Made by a program: the position numbers and the translations under genes
Source of the DNA: Sphingomonas abietis
GTDB lineage: Bacteria; Pseudomonadota; Alphaproteobacteria; Sphingomonadales; Sphingomonadaceae
Assembly: GCF_027625475.1 (NCBI RefSeq)
Contig: NZ_CP115174.1
Coordinates: 1,054,001-1,118,000 of the forward strand
Reading direction: 5' to 3'
DNA length: 64,000 nucleotides
Shown here: one piece after another, positions 1-9,043 of the stretch
How positions within the stretch are numbered: the stretch's first letter is position 1
Layout of the letters: each line of letters begins with the position of its first letter
Notes under the pieces: generated by a model
The model's input: the letters and a program-made list of their open reading frames with translations, nothing else
Database searches by the model: none
Told to the model about the DNA's origin: nothing

Positions 1-876
1 CGCGTCGGCCGGCGTGTTCAGCCAGTCCCAGGCGCGGGTCAAGGTGAAGCGCAGCGCCGATCCGCGCGCCAGCACCGGCAGCGCCGCGCGTTCGGCATCG
101 GAGAGCCCGAAGGTCGCCTCATAGCCGGCGAGCAGCGCGTCGCCGATCTCGGCGCGATAATCGGCGCCGTCGCCGGAGAAGGCCCAGGCGCTGTGGGTGA
201 CGGCGAGATCCCAGGCGCGGGTCTCGGTGCAGGCGAAATAGAAGTCGATCACCCCGGTCACGGCATCGCCGAGCATCAGCACATTGTCGGGGAAGAGATC
301 GGCGTGGATCACCGCGCGCGGCAGGTCGGTCGGCCAATGGGCATCGAGGAAGGCGATCTCCTCGGCGATGCGCGCCGACAGGCCGGGGGCGATCGTGTCC
401 ACCGCGGCGCCGCAGCGCGCGGCCAGCGCGGCCCAGCCGACAAGGCCGAGGCTGTTCGGCCGCTCGGGCGTGAAATCGGCGAGCGCCGCGTGCATCCGGC
501 CCAAGGCCTCGCCGGTCGCGCGCGCCTGAGCAGGCGTCGGGTGCGAGAGCGAGACGCCTTCGAGGAACTCGATCAGGCAGGCCGGGCGGCCGGCGACGGT
601 CTGCACCTGCACGCCGTCCCGGTCCCTCAGCGCGCGCGGCACCGGCAGGCCGCGATCGGCGAGATGGTCGAGCAGCGCCAGGAAGAAGGGCAGGTCGCCG
701 GCATCGACCCGCTTTTCATACAGCGTCAGGATGAAGCGGCCGCCCTCCGCCTCGACCAGATAATTGCTGTTCTCCACGCCCCCGGCGATGCCCTTGGCAG
801 AGCGCAGGCCGCCCAGGCCATAGCGCGCCAGCAGCGCGGCCATCTCCTCGGCCGGGACATGCGTATAGACCGCCAT
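1..876 (-). CDS. thrB: Homoserine kinase, ThrB type II (3' end beyond window)
   Basis: Phosphorylates L-homoserine to O-phosphohomoserine in threonine synthesis, in the cytosol. The 292 visible codons read MAVYTHVPAEEMAALLARYG onward and show the aminoglycoside-phosphotransferase-like fold of the proteobacterial ThrB type: the catalytic-loop motif HADLFPDNVLM followed by the metal-binding VIDFYFA. This differs from the GHMP-type ThrB of E. coli. The family is usually about 320 residues, so roughly 30 C-terminal residues lie off the left edge. It starts only 25 bp after the ispH stop and is probably co-transcribed with it. The frame runs open to base 1, and the ATG (complement of 874-876) is the first in-frame start. 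Confidence 0.9.
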   Translation of the reverse strand, partial: MAVYTHVPAEEMAALLARYGLGGLRSAKGIAGGVENSNYLVEAEGGRFILTLYEKRVDAGDLPFFLALLDHLADRGLPVPRALRDRDGVQVQTVAGRPACLIEFLEGVSLSHPTPAQARATGEALGRMHAALADFTPERPNSLGLVGWAALAARCGAAVDTIAPGLSARIAEEIAFLDAHWPTDLPRAVIHADLFPDNVLMLGDAVTGVIDFYFACTETRAWDLAVTHSAWAFSGDGADYRAEIGDALLAGYEATFGLSDAERAALPVLARGSALRFTLTRAWDWLNTPADA

Positions 877-901
877 TTCGCTTATCCCGGAAAGGCCGCG
901 C

Positions 902-1882
902 TCAGGCGGCGAGGCCGCGCGGCAGCTTGAAGATCATGCGCTCGGCGACGGCTTCCACCTCGCGCTCGCGGATCGTATAGCGGGTGGCGAGCCGATCGAC
1001 CACCTCGCGCACCAGGATCTCGGGCGCCGAGGCGCCGGCGGTGATGCCGAGGGTCTTCACCCCGTCCAGCCAGTCGAAATCGATGCACTCGCCGCGCTGG
1101 ACCAGGATCGCCCGCGTGCCCTCGCGCTCGGCGACTTCGACCAGGCGCACCGAATTGGAGGAGTTGGGTGCGCCGATCACCAGCATCGCGTCGCACTGGT
1201 GGGCGATCCGCTTGACCGCCGCCTGCCGGTTCGAGGTGGCGTAGCAGATATCCTCGCCGCGCGGCATCTGGATGTTCGGGAAGCGCGCCCTCAGCGCCTC
1301 CACCATGCCGGCGGTGTCGTCCACCGAGAGCGTGGTCTGGGTGAGGAAGGCGAGATTGTCGGGATCGGCGACGACCAGCGTGGCGACGTCGGCGATGGTC
1401 TCGACCAATGTCATCGCGCCGTCGGGCAGCTGGCCGAGCGTGCCGATCACCTCGGGGTGGCCCTGATGGCCGATGAACAGGATGTGCCGGCCCTGTTCGG
1501 ACAGGCGCTCGGCCTGGCGATGGACCTTGGAGACCAGCGGGCAGGTCGCGTCGAGCCAGGTCAGCCCGCGCTCGGAGGCCTTGAACGGCACCGCCTTGGG
1601 CACGCCATGGGCCGAGAAGACCACCGGCGCATCGTCCGGCACCTCGTCCAGCTCCTCGACGAACACCGCGCCCTTCTGGCGCAGCTCGTCCACCACGAAG
1701 CGGTTGTGGACGATCTCGTGGCGGACATAGACCGGCGCGCCATATTTCTCGATCGCCAGTTCGACGATGCGGATCGCGCGATCGACTCCTGCGCAGAAGC
1801 CGCGCGGGGCCGCGATCAGCAGATCGAGCGGCGGGAGCCCGGATTCGGTGGTCACAGGCGTTTCGAGGTCTGTCTGGGCCAT
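902..1882 (-). CDS. ispH: 4-hydroxy-3-methylbut-2-enyl diphosphate reductase
   Basis: Last enzyme of the non-mevalonate (MEP) isoprenoid pathway, reducing HMBPP to IPP and DMAPP. It is a cytosolic iron-sulfur enzyme of 326 residues, normal for the family. The three cluster cysteines are visible as C30 (PRGFCAG), C114 (DATCPLV) and C213 (DICYATSN), along with the substrate-binding HPEVIGT around H142-E144 and TQTT at 181-184. The roughly 20-residue N-terminal extension before the first strand is common in this group. It is divergently oriented from the lipoprotein gene at 1979 and followed closely by thrB, suggesting an ispH-thrB operon. Confidence 0.97.
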   Translation of the reverse strand: MAQTDLETPVTTESGLPPLDLLIAAPRGFCAGVDRAIRIVELAIEKYGAPVYVRHEIVHNRFVVDELRQKGAVFVEELDEVPDDAPVVFSAHGVPKAVPFKASERGLTWLDATCPLVSKVHRQAERLSEQGRHILFIGHQGHPEVIGTLGQLPDGAMTLVETIADVATLVVADPDNLAFLTQTTLSVDDTAGMVEALRARFPNIQMPRGEDICYATSNRQAAVKRIAHQCDAMLVIGAPNSSNSVRLVEVAEREGTRAILVQRGECIDFDWLDGVKTLGITAGASAPEILVREVVDRLATRYTIREREVEAVAERMIFKLPRGLAA

Positions 1883-1978
1883 GTTCGGAAGGCTTTACGC
1901 GATTGCTTGCTTGCGCGGAAGGCGGTTCCTATGATCCGCGCGCTTCCCAGACCTTTTCCAGGACATGCCCCCTTGTCG

Positions 1979-2671
1979 ATGACCAAGCGCCTGCCGTTCG
2001 CCCTCCTGCTTGCTCCGCTGGTCCTCGCGGGCTGCGCTCAGAAGGGCGACATCACCACGATCGGCGGTTCGATCGGCCAGGAGGTGAAGCGCACCAGCTG
2101 CCCGGCTGTGGGCGTTCCGGCGCAGACCGGCGACGTGACCCTGTTCAATCCGCCCGAAAGTCGCGATTCCCGCGCGATCGACGTGGTGGCGGTGTTGACC
2201 GACGTCGTCGCCCACTGCGACGATGCCGAGGATAATGGCAAGAAGCCGAACAAGAACGAGGCTGCCGAATCGCCGACGCTGTCCAGCACCGCGACCTTCC
2301 GGATCGACGCGCGCCGCAACGATCCGCATGGCGCGCGCGATGTCGTGCTGCCCTATTTCGCGGTGGTGATGCATGGCGGCACCGCCGTCGTCTCCAAGTC
2401 GGTCAGCCGGATCACGGTGCATTTCGATGACGGCAAGCTGCTGGCGACGGCCACCGGCCAGGCCGGCGCCACCGTCAGCCGCGCCGAGGCGACGCTGCCG
2501 GAGAACATCCGCAACCGCCTGATTCGCAAGCGCAACGCCGACGACGCCGACGCCACGGTCGACCCGATGACCGATCCTTCGGTGCGCGCGGCGCTGGCCA
2601 AGGCGAGCTTCGAGCTGCTGGTCGGCTTCCAGCTCACCCAGGAGCAGCTGGCGTACAACGCGACCCGTTGA
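1979..2671 (+). CDS. Putative lipoprotein of unknown function
   Basis: Product of 230 residues with a lipoprotein signal peptide: MTKRLPFALLLAPLVLAGC, lipobox LAGC, predicted lipidated Cys19. I do not recognise the mature domain. It has an acidic, Asn/Lys-rich stretch (EDNGKKPNKNE) and beta-strand-like segments, as in many periplasmic or outer-membrane-anchored proteins. The ATG at 1979 is preferred over the in-frame ATG at 1931 because it places the signal peptide at the N-terminus. TTG at 1973 is an alternative two codons upstream. The gene is monocistronic, divergent from ispH, and followed 27 bp later by a strong hairpin. Confidence 0.85.
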   Translation: MTKRLPFALLLAPLVLAGCAQKGDITTIGGSIGQEVKRTSCPAVGVPAQTGDVTLFNPPESRDSRAIDVVAVLTDVVAHCDDAEDNGKKPNKNEAAESPTLSSTATFRIDARRNDPHGARDVVLPYFAVVMHGGTAVVSKSVSRITVHFDDGKLLATATGQAGATVSRAEATLPENIRNRLIRKRNADDADATVDPMTDPSVRAALAKASFELLVGFQLTQEQLAYNATR

Positions 2672-2698
2672 TGATGGGCCGTTGATCGACGATTGACT

Positions 2699-2722
2699 CC
2701 GAGTGGCCGAGCGGCCACTCGG
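2699..2722 (+). terminator. Perfect 10-bp hairpin after the lipoprotein gene
   Basis: CCGAGTGGCC pairs perfectly with GGCCACTCGG around the tetraloop GAGC, 27 bp after the stop at 2671. No T-tract follows, so termination would be atypical. It could instead insulate the riboswitch leader that begins about 30 bp further on. Confidence 0.5.
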
Positions 2723-2749
2723 GACGGGCTTCCGGCGGGCGACCGTCGG

Positions 2750-2962
2750 CTGCACGCGCGGGAGAGCGTGGCATCGCGCAAGGGGTGTCGCCGCCGAAGG
2801 AGCAACCGCCCCGGAATCTCTCAGGCCTCGGGACCGCGCGGGCAGAACAGGGCACTCTGGAAAGCGGGCGAGCGGCCGAGATAATCGGCTGGCCGCCCCA
2901 CCGAAGGGGTAAGCGGTATCGCCAGATGCCGTGAAAGCTCTCAGGTTCCGTGACAGAGGGGG
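2750..2962 (+). promoter_or_regulatory. Tandem glycine riboswitch (two aptamers) in the gcvT leader
   Basis: Two consecutive glycine-aptamer signatures are visible. Aptamer 1 (about 2755-2865) has GGGAGAGCG, CCGCCGAAGGAGCAA, AATCTCTCAGG and a GGACCG segment. Aptamer 2 (about 2866-2962) has GCGGGCGAGCGG, CACCGAAGGGGTAA, AGCTCTCAGG and GACAGAGGG. The paired CCGAAGG and CTCTCAGG elements are the hallmark of the gcvT RNA motif. It sits directly upstream of gcvT, so glycine should control the glycine cleavage operon, usually as an ON switch. Boundaries are approximate because they come from reading motifs, not from covariance-model alignment. Confidence 0.93.
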
Positions 2963-2991
2963 CGAGCATGTCAGGGGCGATTCTCGCTCCC
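2958..2991 (+). promoter_or_regulatory. Candidate riboswitch expression-platform hairpin
   Basis: GGGGGCGAG (2958-2966) can pair with CTCGCTCCC (2983-2991), with one G-U pair, around a 16-nt loop. The 5' arm overlaps the 3' edge of the second glycine aptamer, which would allow ligand-dependent alternative pairing. There is no U-tract after it and the gcvT ribosome-binding site is about 20 nt downstream. A translational or Rho-linked mechanism is therefore as plausible as intrinsic termination. Confidence 0.45.
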
Positions 2992-3023
2992 GGCCACTCG
3001 TCACCCCGGCACGGAGTCCCTAG

Positions 3024-4205
3024 ATGACCGACGCACCTCTGGCGACCGACGCCGCTGACACCGACATCGACGATATCGAGGCAGGCCCCGCCGCGCTGCC
3101 GCTCGACGCGTGGCACCGTGCGAAGGGCGGCCGCATGGTCGAGTTCGCCGGCTATCTCATGCCGATCCAATATGAGGGCATCATGGCCGAGCATCTGTGG
3201 GTGCGCGATCATGCCGGGTTGTTCGACGTCAGCCATATGGGCCAGCTGCTGTTCACCGGAGAGGGCGTCGCCGAGGGGCTGGAGGCGCTGCTGCCCGCCG
3301 ATGTGAAAGGGCTGGGCGAGGGCCGCCAGCGTTACTCGCTGCTGCTCGCCGACAATGGCGGCATCCTGGACGATCTGATGCTCACCCGGCTGCCGGCCGA
3401 AAGCCTCTTCGATGCGCCGGGCGGCATCTACATGGTCGTCAACGGCGCGACCAAGTGGGACGATATCGCCCATCTGCGCGAATATCTGCCCGACGAGATC
3501 ACCATGTCGCATCTCGACGAACAGGCGCTGCTGGCCTTGCAGGGGCCGGAGGCGGTCACCGCGCTTGCCCGCCTCGCGCCGGGCGTCGCGGCGCTGACTT
3601 TCATGACCGCGGGCGCCTTCACCATCGCCGGGATCGACTGCTGGGTCAGCCGCTCGGGCTATACCGGCGAGGACGGCTTCGAGATTTCGGTGCCGGCCGA
3701 GGATGTCACGGCCCTCGCCGATGCGCTCTGCGCCCAGCCGGAGGTCAAGCCGATCGGCCTCGGCGCGCGCGACTCGCTGCGGCTGGAGGCGGGGTTGCCG
3801 CTCTACGGCCATGATCTCGATGAGGAGACCACCCCGGTCGCCGCCGATCTCGGCTTCGCGCTGTCCAAGCGCCGCCGCGAGGAGGGCGGTTTCCCCGGTC
3901 ATGCCCGCATCATGCAGGAGCGCGAGCAGGGGCCGGCGCTCAAGCGCGTGGCGCTGATCGTGGACGGCCGCCAGCCGGTTCGCGAGGGCGCCACCGTGCT
4001 GGACGGCGCGGGCCAGGAAGCCGGTCGCGTCACCTCGGGCGGCCATTCGCCCTCGCTCGGCAAGCCGATCGCCATGGCCTATGTCCCCGCCGCATCCGCC
4101 GTGCCGGGCACCAGCATCACGTTGGAGCAGCGCGGCAAGAGCTTTACCGGCATCGTCACCGCGATGCCGCTCGTCCCCCACCGCTATCATCGCAAGGGAG
4201 CCTGA
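3024..4205 (+). CDS. gcvT: Glycine cleavage system T protein (aminomethyltransferase)
   Basis: T protein of the glycine cleavage system. It transfers the aminomethyl group from lipoyl-GcvH to tetrahydrofolate, giving 5,10-methylene-THF and ammonia. The 393 residues contain the GcvT folate-binding domain (LPLDAWHRAKGGRMVEFAGY near residue 30, then the YEGIMAEH and FDVSHMGQ motifs) and the C-terminal GcvT barrel (GHSPSLGKPIAMAYV). An acidic N-terminal extension of about 25 residues precedes the conserved start. A GGAG lies about 7 nt before the ATG. It is first in an operon with gcvH (3 bp gap) and under the upstream glycine riboswitch. Confidence 0.97.
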   Translation: MTDAPLATDAADTDIDDIEAGPAALPLDAWHRAKGGRMVEFAGYLMPIQYEGIMAEHLWVRDHAGLFDVSHMGQLLFTGEGVAEGLEALLPADVKGLGEGRQRYSLLLADNGGILDDLMLTRLPAESLFDAPGGIYMVVNGATKWDDIAHLREYLPDEITMSHLDEQALLALQGPEAVTALARLAPGVAALTFMTAGAFTIAGIDCWVSRSGYTGEDGFEISVPAEDVTALADALCAQPEVKPIGLGARDSLRLEAGLPLYGHDLDEETTPVAADLGFALSKRRREEGGFPGHARIMQEREQGPALKRVALIVDGRQPVREGATVLDGAGQEAGRVTSGGHSPSLGKPIAMAYVPAASAVPGTSITLEQRGKSFTGIVTAMPLVPHRYHRKGA

Positions 4206-4208
4206 ACC

Positions 4209-4583
4209 GTGACCCAGACCTATTTCTCCAAGGATCATGAGTGGATCAGCGTCGATGGCACCACCGCCACCGTCGGCATCACCGATTATGCCCAGGCCCA
4301 GCTCGGCGACATCGTCTTCGCCGAAGTGCCGACCGCCGGCACCAAGGTCGAGAAGGGCAAGGAAGCCGCCGTCGTGGAATCGGTGAAGGCCGCGTCCGAC
4401 GTCTATGCGCCGGTCTCCGGTGAAGTGATCGCGGGCAATGCGGCGCTCGCCGACGATCCCTCGCTGGTCAACACCGCGCCCGAGAGCGACGGCTGGTTCT
4501 TCACGCTCACCTTGTCCGATCCGTCCGAGCTCGACGGGCTGATGGACGATGCCGGCTACAAGGCGTTCGTCGAGGGCCTCTGA
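4209..4583 (+). CDS. gcvH: Glycine cleavage system H protein
   Basis: Lipoyl carrier of the glycine cleavage complex, shuttling the aminomethyl intermediate between P, T and L proteins. The 124 residues are the usual length. The lipoylation site is K60 in [14 protein letters not shown]. Translation starts at GTG, three bases after gcvT ends. The L-protein function would be supplied by a dihydrolipoyl dehydrogenase, for which lpdA in this window is a candidate. Confidence 0.97.
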   Translation: MTQTYFSKDHEWISVDGTTATVGITDYAQAQLGDIVFAEVPTAGTKVEKGKEAAVVESVKAASDVYAPVSGEVIAGNAALADDPSLVNTAPESDGWFFTLTLSDPSELDGLMDDAGYKAFVEGL

Positions 4584-4593
4584 TGTCGTGAAG

Positions 4594-4674
4594 CCGTTCG
4601 CACGGAGCTTGTCGAAGTGCGTGCCTCAAGCGCGGCGCCTGCCGCACGGGCTTCGAAAAGCTCGGGACGAACGG
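4594..4674. repeat. Dispersed palindromic repeat, kind A (copy 1)
   Basis: Imperfect inverted repeat of about 80 bp between gcvH and the methyltransferase gene. The left arm is CCGTTCGCACGGAGCTTGTC and the right arm, read on the complementary strand, is CCGTTCGTCCCGAGCTTTTC. The core contains GTGCGTGCC and GCCGCACG. Other copies lie at 19234, 32597 and 33864. It sits inside the gcv operon and could act as an mRNA-stabilising hairpin. Confidence 0.75.
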
Positions 4675-4686
4675 GGAGATGAGATC

Positions 4687-5454
4687 GTGTCGGTCAATGC
4701 CACGTCCCGCTGGGATCCAGCGGATTATGCGAAGAACGCCGCTTTCGTGCCGGCGCTCGGCCTGCCCGTGGTCGATCTGCTGGCCCCTCGGCAGGGGGAG
4801 CAGATCCTCGATCTCGGCTGCGGCGACGGCGTGCTGACCGAGGCGATCGCCGCCACCGGCGCGATCGTGGTCGGCGTCGATGCGGCGGCCGACATGGTCG
4901 CGGCGGCGCGCAAGCGCGGGCTCGATGCGCATGTCATGGATGGGCAGGCGCTGGAGTTCGGGCCGGAGTTCGATGCGGTCTTCTCCAACGCGGCGCTGCA
5001 CTGGATGCTCGATCCCGGCGCGGTGGCGCGGGGGGTGTTCGCCGCGCTCAAGCCGGGGGGCCGTTTCGTCGGCGAGATGGGCGGGCAGGGCAATATCGCC
5101 ACGCTGCGCGCCGCGCTCCATGCCGAACTGGCGGCGCGCGGCTACGCGATGCCCGGCGGCGATCCGCAATGGTATGCCGCGCCGGACGAGTTCGTCACCG
5201 TCTACGAGGATGCCGGCTTCACCGATATCGAGGCAAGCCTGATCCCGCGCCCGACATTGCTGCCCGCAGGCATCGCCGGCTGGCTCCGCACCTTCCGCAC
5301 GGGTTTCCTCGATCGCGCGGGCGTGCCCGGTGCCGAGCAGGCCGATGTCGCGGCGGCGGTGCAGGACCGCCTCGAACCCGTTTTCCGCCAGCCCGACGGG
5401 AGCTGGCTCGCCGATTATGTCCGCCTCCGCTTTTCGATGAGGAAGCCCGCCTGA
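4687..5454 (+). CDS. Class I SAM-dependent methyltransferase within the gcv operon
   Basis: Product of 255 residues with a Rossmann methyltransferase fold: motif [16 protein letters not shown], motif II GVDAA, and the post-motif [15 protein letters not shown], as in trans-aconitate or malonyl-CoA methyltransferase relatives. The substrate cannot be read from the sequence. The start is GTG at 4687, the only in-frame start near a ribosome-binding site (GGGGAG, 8 nt upstream). The stop overlaps the gcvPA start by one base (TGATG), so it is translationally linked to glycine decarboxylase. A methyltransferase is not a known part of the glycine cleavage complex. Confidence 0.85.
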   Translation: MSVNATSRWDPADYAKNAAFVPALGLPVVDLLAPRQGEQILDLGCGDGVLTEAIAATGAIVVGVDAAADMVAAARKRGLDAHVMDGQALEFGPEFDAVFSNAALHWMLDPGAVARGVFAALKPGGRFVGEMGGQGNIATLRAALHAELAARGYAMPGGDPQWYAAPDEFVTVYEDAGFTDIEASLIPRPTLLPAGIAGWLRTFRTGFLDRAGVPGAEQADVAAAVQDRLEPVFRQPDGSWLADYVRLRFSMRKPA

Positions 5455-6818
5455 TGCGTTACCTACCCCTCCAGCCTGAAGACCGCCAGGCGATGCTCGG
5501 CGTGATCGGCGCCGGTGCGGTCGATGATCTGTTCGTCGACGTGCCTGCCGCCGCGCGCCTCTCCGGCCCGATCGCGGACCTGCCGATGCACGCCTCCGAA
5601 CAGGCGGTCGAGCGGCAGCTGACCAAGCTCGCCCGGATGAACCAGGCCGCCGGCGACCAGCCGTTCTTCCTCGGTGCCGGCGCCTATCGCCATCATGTGC
5701 CGGCGAGCGTCGATCACATCATCCAGCGCGGCGAGTTCCTGACCAGCTACACGCCCTATCAGCCCGAGATCGCGCAGGGCACGCTGCAGGCGCTGTTCGA
5801 GTTCCAGACCCAGGTCGCGCGGCTGTTCGGCTGCGAGGTCGCCAACGCCTCGATGTATGACGGCTCGACCGCCTGCTGGGAGGCGATCGTGATGGCGCGG
5901 CGGATCACCCGGCGCGGCAAGGCGATCCTCTCGGGCGGGCTGCACCCGCATTATGTCTCGGTCTGCACGACGATGGCCAAGTTCACCGGCGACGTGCTGG
6001 AAACCGCACTGCCCAGCCTCGACGGCACGGCCGAGCAGGAGATGGCGCGGCTGATCGCGGCGATCGATAGCGAGACGAGCTGCGTCGTCGTCCAGAATCC
6101 CGGCATCCTCGGCCGCGTCGCCGATCTGTCCGAACTGGCGGCGGCCTGCCATGCCAAGGGCGCGCTGCTGATCGTGGTGGTCACCGAGCCGGTGTCGCTC
6201 GGGCTGATCAGGTCGCCGGGCGAGATGGGCGCGGACATCGTGGTGGGCGAGGGCCAGTCGCTCGGCGTCGGCCTGAACTTCGGCGGCCCCTATGTGGGCC
6301 TGTTCGCCTGCGCCGAAAAGTATGTCCGCCAGATGCCCGGCCGCCTCGCCGGCGAGACCGTGGACGCCGATGGCCAGCGCGGCTTCGTGCTGACCCTTTC
6401 CACCCGCGAGCAGCATATCCGCCGCGAGAAGGCGACCTCGAACATCTGCACCAATTCGGGCCTGTGCGCGCTCGCCTTCACCGTCCACATGACGCTGCTC
6501 GGCGAGAAGGGGCTGCGCGATCTCGCGACGCTCAACCATGCGCTGGCGGTGGAGGCGGCCGATCGGCTCGCCAAGGTGCCCGGTGTCGAGGTGATGGACG
6601 GCGCCTTCTTCAACGAATTCACCCTGACGCTGTCCAAGCCGGCCCGTCCGGTGGTGCAGGCGATGGCGCGCAACGGCGTGCTCGGCGGGGTGTCGCTCGG
6701 CCGGCTCTATCCGGGCGTCGCGGCGCTGGAGAAGGGGCTGGTCGTCGCGGTGACCGAGACGACGACGGCAGAGGATGTGGCCGCCTTGGCGGACGCGCTC
6801 GAGGAGGCGCTGGCATGA
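5454..6818 (+). CDS. gcvPA: Glycine dehydrogenase (decarboxylating) subunit 1
   Basis: N-terminal half of the two-gene P protein. With GcvPB it decarboxylates glycine and loads the aminomethyl group on GcvH. The 454 residues are typical of the split form, starting [20 protein letters not shown]. Conserved blocks are [30 protein letters not shown] and [14 protein letters not shown]. The catalytic PLP lysine is in the partner subunit. The ATG overlaps the methyltransferase stop, and the gcvPA stop overlaps the gcvPB start (ATGA). Confidence 0.96.
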   Translation: MRYLPLQPEDRQAMLGVIGAGAVDDLFVDVPAAARLSGPIADLPMHASEQAVERQLTKLARMNQAAGDQPFFLGAGAYRHHVPASVDHIIQRGEFLTSYTPYQPEIAQGTLQALFEFQTQVARLFGCEVANASMYDGSTACWEAIVMARRITRRGKAILSGGLHPHYVSVCTTMAKFTGDVLETALPSLDGTAEQEMARLIAAIDSETSCVVVQNPGILGRVADLSELAAACHAKGALLIVVVTEPVSLGLIRSPGEMGADIVVGEGQSLGVGLNFGGPYVGLFACAEKYVRQMPGRLAGETVDADGQRGFVLTLSTREQHIRREKATSNICTNSGLCALAFTVHMTLLGEKGLRDLATLNHALAVEAADRLAKVPGVEVMDGAFFNEFTLTLSKPARPVVQAMARNGVLGGVSLGRLYPGVAALEKGLVVAVTETTTAEDVAALADALEEALA

Positions 6819-8389
6819 GCACGATCAATCAGTCGGGATGGCGTCCGGAAGCGCCGCAGTCGGGCGCTAGTGCGGCGCCTGCCACATATACGGGCAATAA
6901 GGCCCTCATGCTCGAGGAGCCGCTGCTGTTCGAGATCGGCGATGCCGCGCGCACCGGCGTCGATCTGCCGACGCCGCCCCAGGTGGCGAGCCGCCTCGCC
7001 GGGCTGGAGCGCCACAAGCCGATCGGCCTGCCGGGCCTGTCCGAGCCCGAGGCGGTGCGCCATTATACCCGCCTCAGCCGGCAGAATTACGCGATCGACC
7101 TCGGGCTGTTCCCGCTCGGCTCCTGCACGATGAAGCATAATCCGCGGCTCAACGAGAAGATGGCGCGGCTGCCCGGCTTCGCCGATCTCCATCCGCTGAC
7201 CCCGGTCGACGGCACCCAGGGCGCGCTCGCGCTGATCGATCTGGTCGCGACCTGGCTCAAGACGCTGACCGGGATGCCCGGCATCGCGATGAGCCCCAAG
7301 GCCGGCGCCCATGGCGAGCTGTGCGGCCTGCTGGCGATCCGCGCCGCGCACGAGGCGAAGGGCGACGCCCGCAAGACCATCCTCGTCCCCGAGAGCGCGC
7401 ACGGCACCAACCCCGCCACCGCGGCCTTCGCCGGCTATGCGGTGGAGAGCATCCCGGCGACTGCCGCCGGCCGCGTCGATGTCGAGGCGCTCAAGGCCAA
7501 GCTCGGCCCGGACGTCGCCGGCGTGATGATCACCAACCCGAACACCTGCGGGCTGTTCGAGCCGGACATGATCGCGATCGGCGAGGCGGTCCATGCGGTC
7601 GGCGCCTATCTCTATTGCGACGGCGCCAACTTCAACGCGATCGTCGGCAAGGTCCGCCCGGGCGATCTCGGCGTCGATGCGATGCACATCAACCTCCACA
7701 AGACCTTCTCCACCCCGCATGGCGGCGGCGGGCCGGGTTCGGGGCCGGTGGTGTTCTCGGAAGCACTGGCGCCCTTCGCGCCGCTGCCCTTCGTGGAACG
7801 GCACGGCGATCGCTATGTGCTGGTCGAGGAAGAGACTGTCGCCGAAGAAGGCCATAGCGACGCCTTCGGCCGGATGGTCGCCTTCCACGGCCAGATGGGG
7901 ATGTTCGTGCGTGCCGCCGCCTATATGCTCAGCCATGGCGCGGACGGGCTGAAGCAGGTGTCCGAAGATGCGGTGCTGTCGGCCAATTACATTCTGCGTT
8001 CGCTGGAAAACACGCTGGAGGCGCCGTTCGCGGCGTCCGGGCCTTGCATGCACGAGGCGATTTTCTCGGACGAGGGCTTCGCCGACGGCTTCTCGACGCT
8101 CGACGTCGCCAAGGGGCTGATCGACGAGGGCTTCCACCCGATGACGATGTATTTCCCGCTCGTCGTCCACGGCGCGATGCTGATCGAGCCGACCGAGACC
8201 GAGAGCAAGGCGGCGCTCGACCAGTTCATCGGCGCGCTGCGTTCGGTGGCGGAGCGGGCCAAGGCCGGCGACGCCGCGCTGAAGGCGGCGCCGATCCACG
8301 CACCGCGCCGCCGGCTCGACGAGACGGCGGCTGCCAGGAAGCCGGTGCTGGTGTGGAAAGAGCCGGTGCAGGCCCAGGCGGCGGAATAA
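6815..8389 (+). CDS. gcvPB: Glycine dehydrogenase (decarboxylating) subunit 2
   Basis: C-terminal half of the split P protein, carrying pyridoxal phosphate. The 524 residues include the PLP lysine K296 in [17 protein letters not shown], the [11 protein letters not shown] block and [13 protein letters not shown]. The ATG at 6815 overlaps the gcvPA stop by 4 nt. The first 30 residues and the last 40 ([22 protein letters not shown] region) are poorly conserved tails. It is the last gene of the glycine-regulated operon; a GC-rich hairpin follows 28 bp after the stop. Confidence 0.96.
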   Translation: MSTINQSGWRPEAPQSGASAAPATYTGNKALMLEEPLLFEIGDAARTGVDLPTPPQVASRLAGLERHKPIGLPGLSEPEAVRHYTRLSRQNYAIDLGLFPLGSCTMKHNPRLNEKMARLPGFADLHPLTPVDGTQGALALIDLVATWLKTLTGMPGIAMSPKAGAHGELCGLLAIRAAHEAKGDARKTILVPESAHGTNPATAAFAGYAVESIPATAAGRVDVEALKAKLGPDVAGVMITNPNTCGLFEPDMIAIGEAVHAVGAYLYCDGANFNAIVGKVRPGDLGVDAMHINLHKTFSTPHGGGGPGSGPVVFSEALAPFAPLPFVERHGDRYVLVEEETVAEEGHSDAFGRMVAFHGQMGMFVRAAAYMLSHGADGLKQVSEDAVLSANYILRSLENTLEAPFAASGPCMHEAIFSDEGFADGFSTLDVAKGLIDEGFHPMTMYFPLVVHGAMLIEPTETESKAALDQFIGALRSVAERAKAGDAALKAAPIHAPRRRLDETAAARKPVLVWKEPVQAQAAE

Positions 8390-8417
8390 TCGGCGGCCGA
8401 TGAGCCGCGGCGAGGTG

Positions 8418-8444
8418 GGCCGGGCGGTACGATGCCGCCCGGCC
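8418..8444. terminator. Hairpin between convergent gcvPB and the exported-protein gene
   Basis: GGCCGGGCGG pairs perfectly with CCGCCCGGCC around a 7-nt loop. It lies between two convergent genes (stops at 8389 and 8462), consistent with bidirectional termination. It lacks a T-tract, so the mechanism is uncertain. Confidence 0.5.
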
Positions 8445-8461
8445 TCCTCTCCAACCGGGAA

Positions 8462-8746
8462 TTACTTCTTTTTCTTCCAGTGCTTGTGCGCGGTGGCCTT
8501 GCCACCCTGCTGGCACTTGTCGGTAACCGTCTTCGAGCAGGTCGGCAGGTTGCTGTCGTCGGCCGCGGGCGCGGCGGCGCTTGCGTCGGCCGCCGGCGCC
8601 GTTGCATCGGGGGCGGCCGGTGCCGCTGCGGCGTCGGGGGTCGCCGGTGCCGTCGCGTCGGCGGGCGGCGTCGCGGGGGCGGTCGTGTCCTGCGCCATCG
8701 CGGCGGTGCTGAGCGCCAGTGCGGACGCGAAAAGGATCATCTTCAT
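8462..8746 (-). CDS. Small exported Ala/Pro-rich protein
   Basis: Product of 94 residues with a Sec-type signal peptide (MKMILFASALALSTAAMAQ, cleavage near residue 18). A low-complexity Ala/Pro/Asp/Thr stretch of about 45 residues follows. The C-terminus is a short conserved-looking segment with two cysteines (LPTCSKTVTDKCQQGG) and a basic end, HKHWKKKK. The cysteines could form a periplasmic disulfide. GGAGG lies about 10 nt before the ATG. Function unknown; the basic tail after an acidic linker may bind a polyanion, which is inference. Confidence 0.8.
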   Translation of the reverse strand: MKMILFASALALSTAAMAQDTTAPATPPADATAPATPDAAAAPAAPDATAPAADASAAAPAADDSNLPTCSKTVTDKCQQGGKATAHKHWKKKK

Positions 8747-8852
8747 TTGGTCGTTCCTCCAACCGTTGGTCGGCGAGTGAACAGTCTCGCAGCTAGCCCA
8801 ACCCGGTTCGGCGCGGGCGGTTCCATCCCGTCTGCGCGGCAGCGCCGCCGCC

Positions 8853-8901
8853 GGCCTCGTTGCTGGCCCGAAACAAGGCCGATCCGGGCTCGCAACGAGC
8901 C
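8853..8901. other. Imperfect inverted repeat beside tRNA-Lys
   Basis: GGCCTCGTTGC (8853-8863) pairs with GCAACGAGCC (8892-8901), with further inner pairing of GGCCCG and CGGGCT. It lies 3' of the minus-strand tRNA-Lys and could be a tRNA transcript terminator or an RNA processing signal. No T-tract is present. Confidence 0.3.
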
Positions 8902-8944
8902 GCGGCGCCGACATGAAATTTTGGAGAGGATACGACGGCGCGGA

Positions 8945-9020
<76 letters not shown>

Positions 9021-9043
9021 GGCCGCGCCGTCGTGCGGCGTCC

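Noticed and set aside
1199..1978. Long plus-strand N-terminal extension of the lipoprotein gene at 1979
   Set aside because: That part is antisense to ispH. The signal peptide and lipobox place the start at 1979.
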